Positions 21,815 to 54,995 of a stretch of 64,000 nt of DNA are shown here, in pieces. The stretch is from Bolinopsis microptera. Lineage: Eukaryota > Ctenophora > Tentaculata > Lobata > Bolinopsidae. The notes below the pieces were generated by a model. The model saw only the letters and a program-made list of their open reading frames with translations. It was not told the DNA's origin and did not search any database. Position numbers and translations under genes: made by a program. Positions within the stretch are counted from its first letter, which is position 1. Each line of letters starts with the position of its first letter. The stretch is from assembly GCF_026151205.1 (NCBI RefSeq), contig NC_087076.1, positions 14,927,675-14,991,674 on the forward strand, in the 5' to 3' direction.

Positions 21815-22955
21815 GTCTTTTAATAAAATAACTTTGGTGCCTACCACGTTATAATTTTATGAAAGCAATAATGTTTTATAGTGCACGACTTAAGACTTTA
21901 ATAGGAAAGTAGAAAATAAAAGTTAATTAAGATCATGCAATCCGTCCGATTGTCTTTTCTTCTTTCTTCCTCTGAGTTGGGACGGAATTGATACAATTAT
22001 GATATTCTTAAACAAAGAACTTAAACTTAAAGAGAACTGAATGTTAGTGAACTGGAAGTGGAGCAGCTATGTAATAGGACAGCTATGTATAAGGACAGCT
22101 GTACTCATCATATTTGGTCTCAACCTTCCTCCTTGTCTGCTTACTTGTATAAAGCTACTCAAGATATATCTGCAGTCTCGAAGTTTAAGTGTAGTTAAAC
22201 TGTGCTTCAGTCTGTTACTTATACTATGATCTGTGATAAATTTAAATTAAAATAAAATTTGTAAATGTTCAAGTTAAAGAAAGCTGTTCTAAATAATAGT
22301 CCCAAAGTAGTTTGCTTGCATCAAGATACCTTATAAGTTATTATAAGTTATAACTATCTTGCATCAAGATATAACTTATAGTATGGTAGGTAACCGTAAA
22401 CTGTGCTACACTTCAGTCTGTTACTATGATCTGTGATAAATTTAGATTCAATTTAAATTTGTAACTGTTCAAGTAAAAGATAATTTGAACCAAACGTTCC
22501 CGTGATAATGTGAACCCTGCTTGATTCAGTATCAAGGGGTTCACATCATCGCAAGGAAGACTGTGTACTGTTATTATGCAGTAATATGATCTGGTAACCA
22601 TCATGTCATAAAGTATAAAAGTATTGTTTTCGGAGCAAAACTGACCAACTGACCAACTAGGAAAGGGAGTGTAGAATAATTATTCATTTTCATTTATCAT
22701 ATTATTCCGATCCCGCGCCTAGTGAGTAACTATTAGTGAAAGTATTTAGATTTCATCAATCGCCTATTCTACTTTTGGTCCCTACGCTTATTCTGCGGGA
22801 TATTTTGTTAATAGTCATATTGCTGACGCGAATTACGTCTTGTCTTTTATTAAAATAATTTCGGTGCCTACCACGTATTGTGATTGTATGAGATCAATAC
22901 TTTTTATAGTGCACGATTTAAAACTTTAAAGAAGTTGACTAAGATCGTGCAATAA
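21815..22955. repeat. Local duplications
   Basis: GGTGCCTACCACGT with following TTTTATAGTGCACGA occurs at about 21838-21890 and again at 22865-22918. TCAGTCTGTTACT...CTATGATCTGTGATAAATTT occurs at about 22208-22242 and 22412-22442. The block GTGAACTGGAAGTGGAGC followed by CAGCTGT.CTCATCAT at 22045-22110 is shared with 17850-17900. No genes were seen. Confidence 0.6.
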
Positions 22956-23678
22956 ACCGTTTATTATGAACGCCGCCGAGGTTTACGATTTATAAACTCG
23001 GCCCAATTTTACTACGTACCTTACGAGACATATTTATGTTTGACATAATTCCGGTGACTTAAATGATTTGGAAACGAGTTAGCCCCAACTTAACTTATAA
23101 TCCTCCCGAGGGTATAGGACTATAGGAGACCGACAGTGTTTGTTATCTTCCACTAATCCCGAAATTTCACCGCCGTAGCGGTAGTGACAGAGCTTGCTTA
23201 TTTTCAATGGAACATGTCCAAAATTATTTTTAAGGCAATTCATGATCGAATAATAGTGTTCATTAATTGTTTAATGAATCAGGGTGGCCCAAAAATTAAA
23301 AAAAATTTCAGGTATTATAGATATGGGTCAAATTTAAATTTCCTGAAAGCCACGCTTAATTATACTTATAGTGGGCGTGGCGTGACACACCCTCTTTTTC
23401 ACTATTGTCTTTATAAAATGAGAACGTCTTAAGTTAAAAGCTCAAAATTGATTACACACATTTTGCTTAATAATGTGAAACCTTTCCCAAAGTTTCAAGT
23501 TCATTGTTCAAAATTTGGCTGAGTTATGGCCATTTTAAAATCCATCGGCTACGCGATCTTTGCACTCAGTCAGTGATATCGTCACTTAATCTCATCAAGA
23601 GTAAGGCGCTAGCGTGTATTAATGAGGTTCATTAGGCGTTACCAAACATACTGAGGAGATGACGACCTGATCTTTTAT

Positions 23679-24010
23679 TTGTACAAGTACAAGTACAAGT
23701 ACAAGTACAAGTACAAGTACAAGTACAAGTACAAGTACAAGTACAAGTACAAGTACAAGTACAAGTACAAGTACAAGCACAAGCACAAGTACAAGTACAA
23801 GTACAAGTACAAGTACAAGTACAAGTACAAGTACAAGTACAAGTACAAGTACAAGTACAAGTACAAGTACAAGTACAAGTACAAGTACAAGTACAAGTAC
23901 AAGTACAAGTACAAGTACAAGTACAAGTACAAGTACAAGTACAAGTACAAGTACAAGTACAAGTACAAGTACAAGTACAAGTACAAGTACAAGTACAAGT
24001 ACAAGTACAA
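23679..24010. repeat. Hexanucleotide microsatellite (TACAAG)n, about 55 units
   Basis: A nearly pure array; two adjacent units read CACAAG with a preceding G (around 23777-23787). Long Tyr/Leu or Tyr/Lys frames across it are artefacts of the repeat. Confidence 0.95.
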
Positions 24011-24200
24011 TTACTGGAGCGATTTCAAGAGTAGTGGTCCACAGGGGTCCGAAAAAGCCGTACAGGCACTTGGGTCTTTTATATCCTTGTCACTAATCTC
24101 AATTGGATTCGGTTTACACAAAATATAAACATTTAGACGTACACATTGACACGATATTTATTAGAAAGCAAAAAGTATAAAATAATACGTGCGTGCGCGG

Positions 24201-24555
24201 TTTGTAGCGCGATGCGTTAATGTGCCGCGCACTCAATGAGGCTTCTCACAGCTTCTCGCTAGAACGGCAAAATGTGCTACCATGTGTCTTGCCGAGCTGC
24301 GATGAATTGACCTCTTCAATTAAGTGCGCGGCCTGAGCCGCGCCGCATAAGAACGGATGCGTGTAGGGGCTGGAGTACGCTTGTCTATAGACTAATGAAA
24401 TGTTGCATTGTAAATATTTAGAATTGACGATATATTAATTGACGATGTCAATTCAGCTCGGCGCGGCACAGTAGCGCATTTCGCCGATCTAGAGAGTCGC
24501 TGTGAGAAGCCTCATTGAGTGCGCGGCGCGGCACAGTAACGCATCGCGCTACAAA
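24201..24555. mobile_element. GC-rich foldback element, 355 bp
   Basis: The left end TTTGTAGCGCGATGCGTTAA and the following TGTGCCGCGCACTCAATGAG are mirrored at the right end with about 57 bp of pairing. A few bases differ (for example an extra CCGCG). The interior also contains inverted TTGACGATGTCAATT-like pieces. No coding region. Confidence 0.7.
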
Positions 24556-24669
24556 CGATATATTATGATCTAATAATAAATTTTACAAAGCTGGCTTTGG
24601 ATTTAGGTAAGATTATAATTTATTAAAAAACCACGGATAGTTTTAAATTTATTTCTATTTGTCGTATAA

Positions 24670-24935
24670 TCATAAACTTGATTCACGATGTCAATCCTTC
24701 GCATCTCGCCGATTTGCCGATCCTTCGCATCTCGCCGATCTGCATAAGTGGTTTACTCTAACCAGAGCCCTCTCGCTTTGCAGTAGCGCGCGACCGCCGT
24801 AGCGCGCGACATCCTACTTGTGAAACAAGCGCGTCTCGCAGTACGCGTAGGCACATGGCTATGTGAAATAAGTGGTTGCGAGAAGCATTATAATGGATGC
24901 GTGGCGCGGCCCAGTAGTGCATCGCGCTACAATTC
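24670..24935 (-). repeat. Composite of GC-rich foldback family fragments
   Basis: It ends with GTAGTGCATCGCGCTACAA, the same terminus as the element at 24201. It contains CCTTCGCATCTCGCCGAT twice in tandem (24695 and 24722) and an inverted copy of the CGCGCTTGTTTCACAAG repeat (24755-24862) shared with 18735 and 25455. Confidence 0.6.
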
Positions 24936-25454
24936 ATAAACAAGTTAATCCTGTTTTCAAGAATGCACGGATTTGGCGGCCAGTTATTGACTTCTACATT
25001 AAATTGAATTTTAAACAGAAATGAAAATATATTAAAATTTAAAACTTTCAAAACGGAGGCTTATAAATATTATTATATCATTATTGTAAAATAAAGGATA
25101 CAATTTTAAATTTGTTTCACTAAAAAAATTTGTTTCACTATCTGCATTATATTCAATTGAGTTACTATTATACAGTAGTAAGAGGGGCGAGAAAGAACTT
25201 TGTCAAAATAGACAGTTTAGATTTGAACCTGGAGCCGCAAGGCCAAGGGTGATTTTCAAAATATTGAGTTCTTGAAGGGTTATTTTTATAAGGGGTCATT
25301 GTGACATTATGTGTATACTGTTTGAAACAATTTATTAAGTTACTGTACAGTTAACAGTAGAGTCCACTGAGCACCAACTTGTAGTGATCGATTGTCCCTT
25401 AAGAAAACATTTAATATTTACATCAGAAATATTTCATAACGCATTGGGCATAAA

Positions 25455-25592
25455 CTACACATAGCCATGTGTATACGCGTACTGCGTGACGCGCTTGTTT
25501 CACAAGTAGAATATATATATATATATCTATCCTTTGCTGCCTTCGGCGGTCGCACGCTACTGCAAGCGAGAGGGCTCTGGTTAGAGCAAGGC
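25455..25592 (+). repeat. Dispersed GC-rich repeat, forward copy with AT microsatellite inside
   Basis: CACATAGCCATGTGTATACG and CGCGCTTGTTTCACAAG match 24755-24862 in inverse orientation. An AT-rich (TATA)n insertion separates the two halves. Confidence 0.6.
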
Positions 25593-26499
25593 ATAAACAG
25601 CTGAGCACCAACTTATTCATTGTAGTGTTAAGTGTAGTGATCAATCAACTCTCTTTAAGATTACAATTTATATTACAGTTTATAAAAAATTTAACATTAA
25701 ATACATTTTGCTTTCACAAATAATAGTCTTAAAAGTTACGACAAAGGTATTTGTCTCACTTAACTCAACAACTTTCCATAAAACAAATACGCATATCTAT
25801 ATACATTTTACCATATAATCATCAAAGAACATTCTATTCCTCTAAGTTTATTTCTAGTTACCTAAATCGGGTTTCAAGCTCCTATTCAATTGAAGATTAA
25901 AAGAATGTGAAATAAAACTTATTGATTTATTGAATTACAATTTTAAAGTAAAATATAAAGCATTGGATATCAATAATGCGAATGTGGAGAAGGCCACCTT
26001 CACCACTACACGGCTGTATTTCTCACATCTTGAGGCATGTCCAAAGTAAACGCAGTTATTTGCCGTTAAATTGTCATCCCAAAAACTGTGTCATAGAGGG
26101 GACTACTGTAATACCAAATTTAAATTGCTTCATTCATAATTTTAAAACATCAAATTTAACACAGTACTTGTCTTTGATTTGTTTATGTAACAACATAAAT
26201 TTTAACTTGACATACGTTGCATGCCACTTTTCTCGCGCGAAGCGCGCGCCGCCGAAGATATTGGGATACGAAACATGTATCAAATTTTATCAAACTTTAA
26301 CATATTATATGCTCCATTAAGCTTATATCAAATAAAAGAATAATAAAAACTATATATTTCAGAACACTAAAGTTAAGGGGGCTTAGAATGCCCTCAAAAG
26401 TCGTTTTTAATAAATGGCCATGTTAGTAACATTATCTATCAGCTGTTTTTGGTGGGCATCGAAAAATATTGTTTCTAGCTGAAGTTGTTGCTGGTTTAA
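25593..26499. other. Repeat-rich stretch without genes
   Basis: Mostly AT-rich sequence. At 26420-26495 there is a decayed partial copy of the interior of the adjacent palindromic element (TATCTATCAGCTG and AAAAATATTGTTTCTAGC). Confidence 0.45.
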
Positions 26500-27237
26500 G
26501 GGGGCCGGGGGGGGGGGGGGGGGGGGGGGGGTCTTCATCAAAATTCTCTCGAAATTGATTTTATAGTTGTTTCTGATAGAGGGGAGTGATATCTATCAGC
26601 TGCTTTTGGTCCCATGGAAAAATATTGTTCCTAGCCAAAATTATCGCCAGTCAAAGGTCAGCGCTTATGTGTAATTGTATTGCGCGAGCGATTTTCAATC
26701 GCACGCCCTGAAAATCGAGTCTAAAAGTCTATCTTCTCCTACATTTTTCGAGCAATCACCCTGAAACTTTCAGGATATGTTCTAGGGATCATTTAGAAGA
26801 TATCTGTCGAGCCGAATTTTGAGATAGGCCTTAGAAGATTTTTTATTCAATTTTGAAAATCTTGGACCTCATTTTTTGACGATTTTTCCAGGTCCAAGAT
26901 TTTCTAAATTGAATAAAAAATCTTCTAAGGCCTATCTCAAAATTCGGCTCGAAAGATGTCTTCTAAATGATCCTAGAACATATCCTAAAAGTTTCAGGGT
27001 GATTGCTAAAAAATGTAGGAGAGGATAGATTTTTAGACTCGATTTTCAGAACGCGCGATTGAAAATCGCTCGCGCAATACAATTACCCATAAGCGCTGAC
27101 CTTTGACCAGTGATAATTTCGGCTAGGAACAATATTTTTCCATGGGACCAAAAGCAGCTGATAGATATCACTCCCCTCTATCAGAAACAACTATAAAATC
27201 AATTTCGAGAGAATTTTGATGAAGACCCCCCCGCCCC
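26500..27237. mobile_element. 738-bp near-palindromic foldback element with poly-G/C ends and TTAA flanks
   Basis: The two arms are each about 350 bp and nearly complementary, meeting at about 26870-26895 (GACCTC...GAGGTC-like centre with a short ATTTTTTGACGATTTTT spacer). The left end is a G-run (about 28 G), the right end C7GCCCC, and TTAA lies on both sides (26496-26499 and 27238-27241), as for piggyBac- or Kolobok-type target sites. Fragments occur at 1110, 11240 and 27290. No transposase is encoded. Confidence 0.8.
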
Positions 27238-27289
27238 TTAAGGTCAGTGTTTAAATGTGTAATTATATGCATAAGAAAATTATGATCCC

Positions 27290-27560
27290 ATGTATATAAA
27301 CTCTTTTACAGTATTCAAGCAACCACCCTGAACTTATTAGGATATTATATGCTCTATATATTATAGATCATATCCTAAAATTTTCAGGGCGGTCGCAGTT
27401 GCTTATTATATATTCATATGTTTAGGGATCATTTAGAAGAGATCTGTCATATAAAATTTTAAGATCAGCCAAAAGCTGCTTTTGGTCGATGGGACCAAAA
27501 GCAGAGCTGGTAGATATCACTCCCTTCAGCTCTATTAGAAACGACAAACATTTTGAGAAA
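27290..27560. repeat. Degenerate copy of the TTAA/poly-G foldback family
   Basis: CAAGCAACCACCCTGAA, ATCATATCCTAAAATTTTCA, GGATCATTTAGAAGA and GGGACCAAAAGCAG blocks appear in scrambled order relative to the intact palindrome, with microduplications. Confidence 0.6.
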
Positions 27561-29429
27561 ACTCAGTTCACAAAATTAATCGTAATTAACTAATACATCA
27601 GTGTAAAGTTAAATGTATAAAACTATCATGTCAACATCAACTTAAACATTGGATTAATTCAGTAGCATTGCATATGACCTAATTATACACTGTAATCGAA
27701 AATTGCAACAAAGTAAAGGATAAAGGATAAAATTTTAAATTTGTTTCACTAAAATTTGTTTCAATAAAATTTGTTTCACTAGTATTGGATATTATTTTCT
27801 AAAACCATAGCTTCTAAAACCACCACTGAAAAGTGTTTTATATTTAAATTTATCTTCATGAAGATTTTTATGGAGAGCTGTGACAAGATTTAACATTGCT
27901 TTTAACATTTAACATTAAACCTTGGGGTCCTATTCTGGAAGAGAGCAGGTAGTATGCATGGGACATCGTTCTTGAAAGCATTCACACTAGACAGTTGCAC
28001 AGATTTGGAGAAATTTGACGTTTCAACTTTTTAAATTTTTGTCTATCTCTGGTCCATCTCTGGTCCATCTCCGGTCATTAGAAATTCTGGGACTCAATCT
28101 ATATGAGCAGACAAGCTTTACTGTATGTGTATTTTTTAAGGATCTGTTCAATAGTTCCACTATTCTTGCTTCCCAGTTTTGAAAGGTAAAACTAATAGCA
28201 CATATTAGCTATAAATCAGTCTTAGTCTCCATCTAGGAGAATCAAAACATTTTAATTTGTATGTATTTATATTTCTTGCACCCAAGGCCAAGGAAAAGCA
28301 ACAATCTCCTCGCTTCCTGGTGCTATTTGACCAAGCTAATTTCAATTTTAATCTGTGCTGATTGCAGCAGTGGTTGCCCACTAATTAGATTAGCACAATA
28401 CATCCTTGCACTACACTAATATTTATCAACTTTATCATTTATACCGCATATATCTTCCGGCTTGCCTTTTACAAAATTATCAAACTTTTCATAATAGACA
28501 CTTTTTGCATAATAAACCAATTCGATGTGAATGGAAGTCTTTTCTTTATGGCAATTTTGGCTATGCTCTGCAAGCAATATTGACATTGTAGATCTTTGTT
28601 CTTTATATTCTTTTGCCTGACTGTCTTTTCTATGGATGTAATCTGATTAGAAGGTACACCACGTACACCTATGCTGCTACAGTAAATATAAGCCAATAAA
28701 ATTGACTGTTAACGCCTGCTTGGGCAGACCAAGTTGGTCTCTTATGTAATATTTTTCGTTGATTATTTAGGGTTCAACCTATTTCCGTTAAAATTTTACG
28801 TTAATGAATAAATTGTAGTGTTTACAGTTTACTTATTATTTTATTCATTATTCTAAAATTGTAGCATTTATTTATTACTGGATTCATTATGCTGAAATAT
28901 TCAAACATTAACCTGACCAGACAATACAGTGAGTTTTAATGATGAATCATTAACTTTCATTGTACAAATTTTACTATAACAAAAAGATGATGTTCGTCAC
29001 AGCGATATTGCATATATTATAAATATCACTATGAATGCTTGGATAATAAATTCGTTTGAACATTCCTTTAATATAAGTAATTTACTCTACCTGCTGTGAT
29101 AACTTGCCACAGTCACACTGCAAATAGTTCTGTGACTCTATTTAGGTATGTGGCCATGATTCTAGTCATATAAATGCTCATAAAATTACCTTTTATTACA
29201 GATACACTTGTTCTATTTAACCATTTAGCTAAGAAATACAACAAAAGTATTTACTATTCTCACGGTAAAATTGTTTAGTTTGCTCAGTAAGTTTATTGTT
29301 AAAAATGATCACTGTTCGTCTATCGTAACAATAACCAAAGAAACTTTTAGGTATGTAAAAGTTGCTACACAAGCAGAGGTTAGAGAACAGGAAAATACCT
29401 GCTTAGACAGGAGTTTAGCAGCTACCGCC
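27561..29429. other. Intergenic region and 5' flank/UTR of the Ca2+-ATPase gene
   Basis: AT-rich with no supported gene. The last part should contain the 5' UTR and possibly the promoter of the ATPase. No TATA box with a clear start site could be defined. A TTTTAG at about 29345 may be a 5' UTR acceptor. Confidence 0.35.
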
Positions 29430-50105
<20,676 letters not shown>

Positions 50106-52317
50106 CTAACAGACGGACCAACTGACAGACACGACCGTCACATTTTACACTTCCTCATTACTACACTGTCACGTGACACTACACTCACTGTCACGTGACA
50201 CTACACTCACTGTCACGTGACACTACACTCACTGTACAGGGTTAATCTACTTTGTTAACTCCTGTTTTTGTGAGACTTCTCGACCACAGCTCACCCTGCC
50301 ACATATCTCATGCACGCCGTTTCAAATTATCGAGCTGTAATATAGCTCGTCATCTGCACTGATCAATGTCGTTTTTTTCGACGCCAAATATTTTGATTTT
50401 TAAAACTTTCGTTTTTAGTTTTGATCTTAGAAGTGTAATATTTTTTTCTGTACTTGTTATAAAAGTAGCTTTGTCAAGCAGTGCCAAGCTGCACTCCCAG
50501 TTTCGTTATTATCGCACGTACAATATCACGTGACAGCTAGGATTATAATATGATACGTATCTCATTCGCGTTATAGCTCCAGTCGACGTATCATCTTGTT
50601 TTTGGTTAAGTTGACATTATGTAAGCGAAATATTTTTATGTTACGAAGTTTGAATTGTGTATATTATAATGTATTTGCTATTACGACACTAACGAAAAAG
50701 ACGGAATTTCTCTTATGTAAGTGAGTACAGTGTGTCAGCATGGAAACTACCGGATTTACTGCTGGGTTTGGGTTTGAAAGTAACATACAAATTTGATTCT
50801 TCAAAAAGCACCGTTTTATAATTATATGGATTTAGCTGAGATTTACTGAATCTTTGCTTTTTTCATGAGTTTCTAATCTTACATTCTCCTGCGATTTAAA
50901 CTCACTTCTTTGTCTTAAAATCTGTTACAAAATTACGGGTCCGATAAGCGATGAAATGTAGCGTCAAATGAGGTCTCAAAGATGGCGAAAGAAAGTAGAG
51001 TTTTAGAGCAAGACTCCAATAATGACAGGCCATTACCAACTTTTGCGAACTTATTTCCCACTCCAAGGCTTCAGTATAATATCTTTAAGTCGGCGTGTTT
51101 ATCATCTCATTACGATGCTTCGTTCCTTTGGCATTTTTATGTTTTGAATAATTAAAACAGAGCGTAGCGATGAAAGAGAATTTGACAACTTTTTGCAGTC
51201 TGTTGGTATGGGTTTGAGAATGTGCCCAGTAGCAAAATTACTTAACCATGTCGGCTGTTTTTGTACATCCTGATCCAGTTAGCTCTTACGATTTTCACTT
51301 TCTCAGCAACTTTGTTTTGTTCGAGTCCGTATTTTTGTACCGATTTTGACAAAATTAGGCCAGCGTACGAAGTGACTGTGAGGTTTTAAACTAAAATTAT
51401 CATACTCTCAATCGTGGCAAAAACTATATTAATATTCGGGTTTCACTGTTCAAGTTCAACGTCAAGCCATCACCTGATTATCAGTGCTGACACGATTTTA
51501 GTTATATACTTATAGTGTATGTCTGTAATTAGGCATCCGCATAGCCAGCATTCTCTGAGTGGCAAATCATAGATTGAAGTTAAACTTACAACGCTTGTGA
51601 TGTTCAAATAAGCAAATATATAACGGTTTATCGGGATTCTATTCTGGGATAAAAGTTGTCGTTTTGCAGTTCTCCGTCTCAGTAACTGTGACACACCTAG
51701 TATAGTCCTACCACTGGCACTATACGAAGTCGTGCCATGAACAATACGTAATACTAATACCAGTACCACGAAACCAATAAGGGTGGCCCGTTAAACTTAA
51801 AACGTCAGCAACGGGTAAAAGTTTAAGTTAAAGGGTTTCGTTCGACGAGAAAACAGCTAAAACCAACGTCACGTGAAAATATATGAGCGAGCGATTTGTT
51901 ACCTGGGCCTGGGGACCTCAGGCTATCATGTTCATAAAGTTAAACATAGAGATTCGGCGGAATGACAGGATGAGCGCGGCCCAGTAAGCGATTTGGTTAG
52001 AGCCTTACGGCTTCGGCTTCGACAACAAATATTCGGATAATTAGTTTTTAATGTAGGTTTCTTCATTATGTTATCAATGTCTCATCTTTTATAATTTGTA
52101 ATTACCTATCGTATGTTTATAAGTATAACTATAATAGCCGGCCACGCAAAATTCAATTTAAATCTAAAACAATGCGCTCAGTCTATTTTTATCCAAGACT
52201 ATCTATGTAATATCCGGATAGGAACATTATTATTTAAGAGTCGCATTGTTGTACTTGTAGTTGTGATGTTTAGAGTTCAAAATTATATTAGAGTCGAAAC
52301 TGCTCTTTTCAGGTTAT
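50106..52317 (+). other. PMCA 3' UTR and downstream region
   Basis: Just after the stop, a 22-bp unit (CTGTCACGTGACACTACACT plus CA) is repeated three times at about 50165-50232, giving three CACGTG palindromes. At about 51895-51990 lies a copy of the repeat at 20510. No gene was seen; the poly(A) site was not fixed. Confidence 0.5.
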
Positions 52318-52844
52318 ATATTTTACCAAAACCCATAATCATGGGTAGAGTGGACCGCTGCCAGTGTCTCTCTTTCCCAAACAAAAGGAAATGATATTAA
52401 TTTGATTGACCGTTCTCAAATGCAAAATGATACCAAGAATGAAATCGGTCGCTCGCTTTTCCCATTCATTCACGGCTTACGAATTGTATAAATAAGTTTC
52501 GATTGTTTACATCAATCAGATGCTGTAAAAATCTCTTTGGGTTGCGTTCGGGTCGATACCTAGTATTTCGGGGTAAGGGACAAGGGTGGTAGTTATTACT
52601 TATTGAACAAGCTTGAAGCTGGAGTTTATTGAATCTTCATTGCCGAGTACAGCTGCCTTTGGGTAGTTCTTCTTAATCTATTACAATTGTAAATGAATGG
52701 GAAAAGCGAGCGACCGATTTCATTCTCGGTATCATTTTGCATTTGAGAACGGTCAATCAAATTAATATCATTTCCTTTTGTTTGGGAAAGAGAGACACTG
52801 GCAGCGGTCCACTCTACCCATGATTATGGGTTTTGGTAAAATAT
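52318..52844. repeat. Long inverted repeat, 153-bp arms, 221-bp spacer
   Basis: Left arm 52318-52470 and right arm 52692-52844 are complementary over their full length with a single visible mismatch (ACCAAGAA against ACCGAGAA). The arms begin ATATTTTACCAAAACCCATA and end CGCTTTTCCCATTCATT. The spacer is unrelated. This is a foldback element or the footprint of an inverted duplication; a transcript would form a long, near-perfect double strand. Confidence 0.9.
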
Positions 52845-53516
52845 CATCTCTTTTTGATTATAATGTCAGGGTACTTTATAAAGTCGAAATATAAACTGAT
52901 ATCTTCATTAATAAGGAGGAAGTTTCAACGATTTCGAAATTTTTCCTTTAAAAACATATCCTTGTGTTTAGGGAAGCATATCGGTCGATCACTGACTGAA
53001 TATGCCACTTAATACTTATTCAAGTTGGCATTAAATTCATATATAATGACATTAAACTGTCGTGGCAAAGCAGAATTTGTTGGAAATCACGAATGAGCAA
53101 AATTCTCACCTTTCGCACGTGCAAACTTTGAGCGGACGTTGCGTGCGCATCCAATATTGAATCGCCGTAAATTTTTGCATGTAATTGTTTTATATATAGC
53201 TTGATAAGCATGCAAAGTTTCAAAGTATTTCAAGAAGAACTGTAATCACAACGGCACTCTAAAGTTGACAGAAAATGACGAAAACAGCAATTTTCAGTGA
53301 TTTTAGCAATTTTCTTTCAATTTGGGCGTGTCCCCACGTGTGCAACTTTTCGATTTTCAACTTTAAAACTAGCCTAATGCACAATTTTTACCTATAAGAA
53401 GTAGAACTGAGCTCCACAACCCAAGGCATGGCCCAACACCAGAGAATACTAAATCGCAAAATTGACGTTTTTATAAAATAATTCTTCAAAAAAGCACAAA
53501 CTTCAATAACGAATAA

Positions 53517-54896
53517 CATACAGCTCAGGAAATATTTTCCGATTGCAATATAGATATCAGAATAGATGGTCAAAGGCATTTAGGAGCTGTGCTGGGGACG
53601 CCTGAATTCAAGGATACCTACATTAACAACCTTGTAGTTGAGTGGAGTGATATGCTAAAAAAGTTAGTACAGTTTGCCAAATCACAGCCTCAGGCAGCCT
53701 ACGCTTGTTTTACGCACGGTGTCCGCCACAAATTTACATATTTTATGAGGACACTAGATATCAGCTCTTATATGGGCCCTCTTGACAAAATAATCACTCA
53801 TGAGCTTATTCCAACTATATTTGGTTGTCCAGTATCTCCTATACACCGAGAGCTTATGTCATTACCATTAAAGAACGGAGGTATGGGAATGCCACAGTTG
53901 GAGTATCTAGCGAAAAGAGAACATGCTGCATCGCTTTTGGTAACCCGGGGACTGGTAAATTCCATGAAAGGAAAATCTCTTGCTACAACTGACACGGAAT
54001 CGAGAGATGAGCTTCAAGATATGTTAAAACAGCGTGTTTTGGAATATAAAGAACAACAAGAGGAGATACTTAAAAAGGTTGACAAGAAGACTGCAAGGAT
54101 TTTGGAGCAGATTAGCGAACCAGGGAGCTCAAATTGGCTCTCATGTCTACCACTAAGAAAACATGGTTTCGTTCTAAATAAATCTGAATTTAGGGATTCT
54201 ATCAGATTGCGATACAACTTAGATCTGGATCGTTTACCTTCACACTGTCCATGTGGAAAAACGTTTGATGTGAACCATTCTCTAAATTGCCATCTTGGTG
54301 GCTACATCATTATCAGACACAACGAAATTAGGGATTTTTTAGGAGGCTTGTTGAAGACGGTTTGCTCGGACGTGGAAGTTGAACCTCAGCTTCAAGAACT
54401 AGAAGGAGAGCAGTTCACGAGGTCTTCGACACTTACGGGTGACCAGGCGAGACCGGATATAAAAGCTCGTGGTTTCTATAGGGCAGGCCAAGTGGCTTTT
54501 TTCGATGTTAAGGTAATTAATCCTAATTCTAATTCCTACCTTCAACATTCGACAAAGAAAGTCATGGAGAATGCCGAGAAACAGAAATCCAGATGTTACA
54601 ACGAAAGGATTTTAAATGTAGAGCACGGATCATTTGCTCCATTAATCTACTCAGTGACGGGGGGCATGGGACCGCAGGCTAAGACGTTCGAGAAACTACT
54701 ATGCAATAAACTTGCATATAAACAAAAACAGAATTACAACGATATTATTAATTATTATCGGTGTAAGTTATCTTTTTTAATTAGAAAAATGATTTTATTA
54801 TGTATAAGAGGATCTAGAAAAACCTCAAATAGAACTGTAGAATTATCTAACATGGATGATTTAGAATTTAACTCTTTCGAATCGAAAGTTAATTAA
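53517..54896 (+). CDS. RLE-type non-LTR retroelement, C-terminal half (5'-truncated)
   Basis: The frame is open from just after a stop at 53514 to the TAA at 54894, about 459 codons; residues below count from the GTG (Val) codon at 53589. It begins with DGQRHLGAVLGTPEFKD and continues with SQPQAAYACFTHGVRHKFTY, the thumb/linker region seen after the RT domain in this invertebrate family. Then come a CxC..H..C zinc-binding cluster (C220, C222, H230, C234), the RHN motif (243-245), and a PD...FFDVKV core (P289-D290, D306, K308). This order, zinc cluster then RHN then PD-(D/E)XK, is that of the restriction-like endonuclease of R2/NeSL-type non-LTR retrotransposons, which nicks target DNA to prime reverse transcription. 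RT catalytic motifs are missing, lost by 5' truncation. There are no stops or frameshifts, so the insertion is recent or the domain is kept. No ATG lies at the start, so it is not an independent gene in its present form. Confidence 0.75.
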   Translation, partial: HTAQEIFSDCNIDIRIDGQRHLGAVLGTPEFKDTYINNLVVEWSDMLKKLVQFAKSQPQAAYACFTHGVRHKFTYFMRTLDISSYMGPLDKIITHELIPTIFGCPVSPIHRELMSLPLKNGGMGMPQLEYLAKREHAASLLVTRGLVNSMKGKSLATTDTESRDELQDMLKQRVLEYKEQQEEILKKVDKKTARILEQISEPGSSNWLSCLPLRKHGFVLNKSEFRDSIRLRYNLDLDRLPSHCPCGKTFDVNHSLNCHLGGYIIIRHNEIRDFLGGLLKTVCSDVEVEPQLQELEGEQFTRSSTLTGDQARPDIKARGFYRAGQVAFFDVKVINPNSNSYLQHSTKKVMENAEKQKSRCYNERILNVEHGSFAPLIYSVTGGMGPQAKTFEKLLCNKLAYKQKQNYNDIINYYRCKLSFLIRKMILLCIRGSRKTSNRTVELSNMDDLEFNSFESKVN

Positions 54897-54995
54897 TTTT
54901 TTCAGTCCCATGGACTGGTTTTTATTTTTGACAATGATGATATTCATTATATATAACCTGTAATACTATTCTGTATATATCTAATTTCGTTTCCG

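Noticed and set aside
23675-24128. Long Tyr/Leu and Tyr/Lys open frames
   Set aside because: They are only translations of the (TACAAG)n microsatellite.
29271-29429. Upstream in-frame ATG for the PMCA giving 53 extra residues
   Set aside because: The extra stretch is unlike PMCA N-termini, and the ATG at 29430 has a much better Kozak context and matches the family start.
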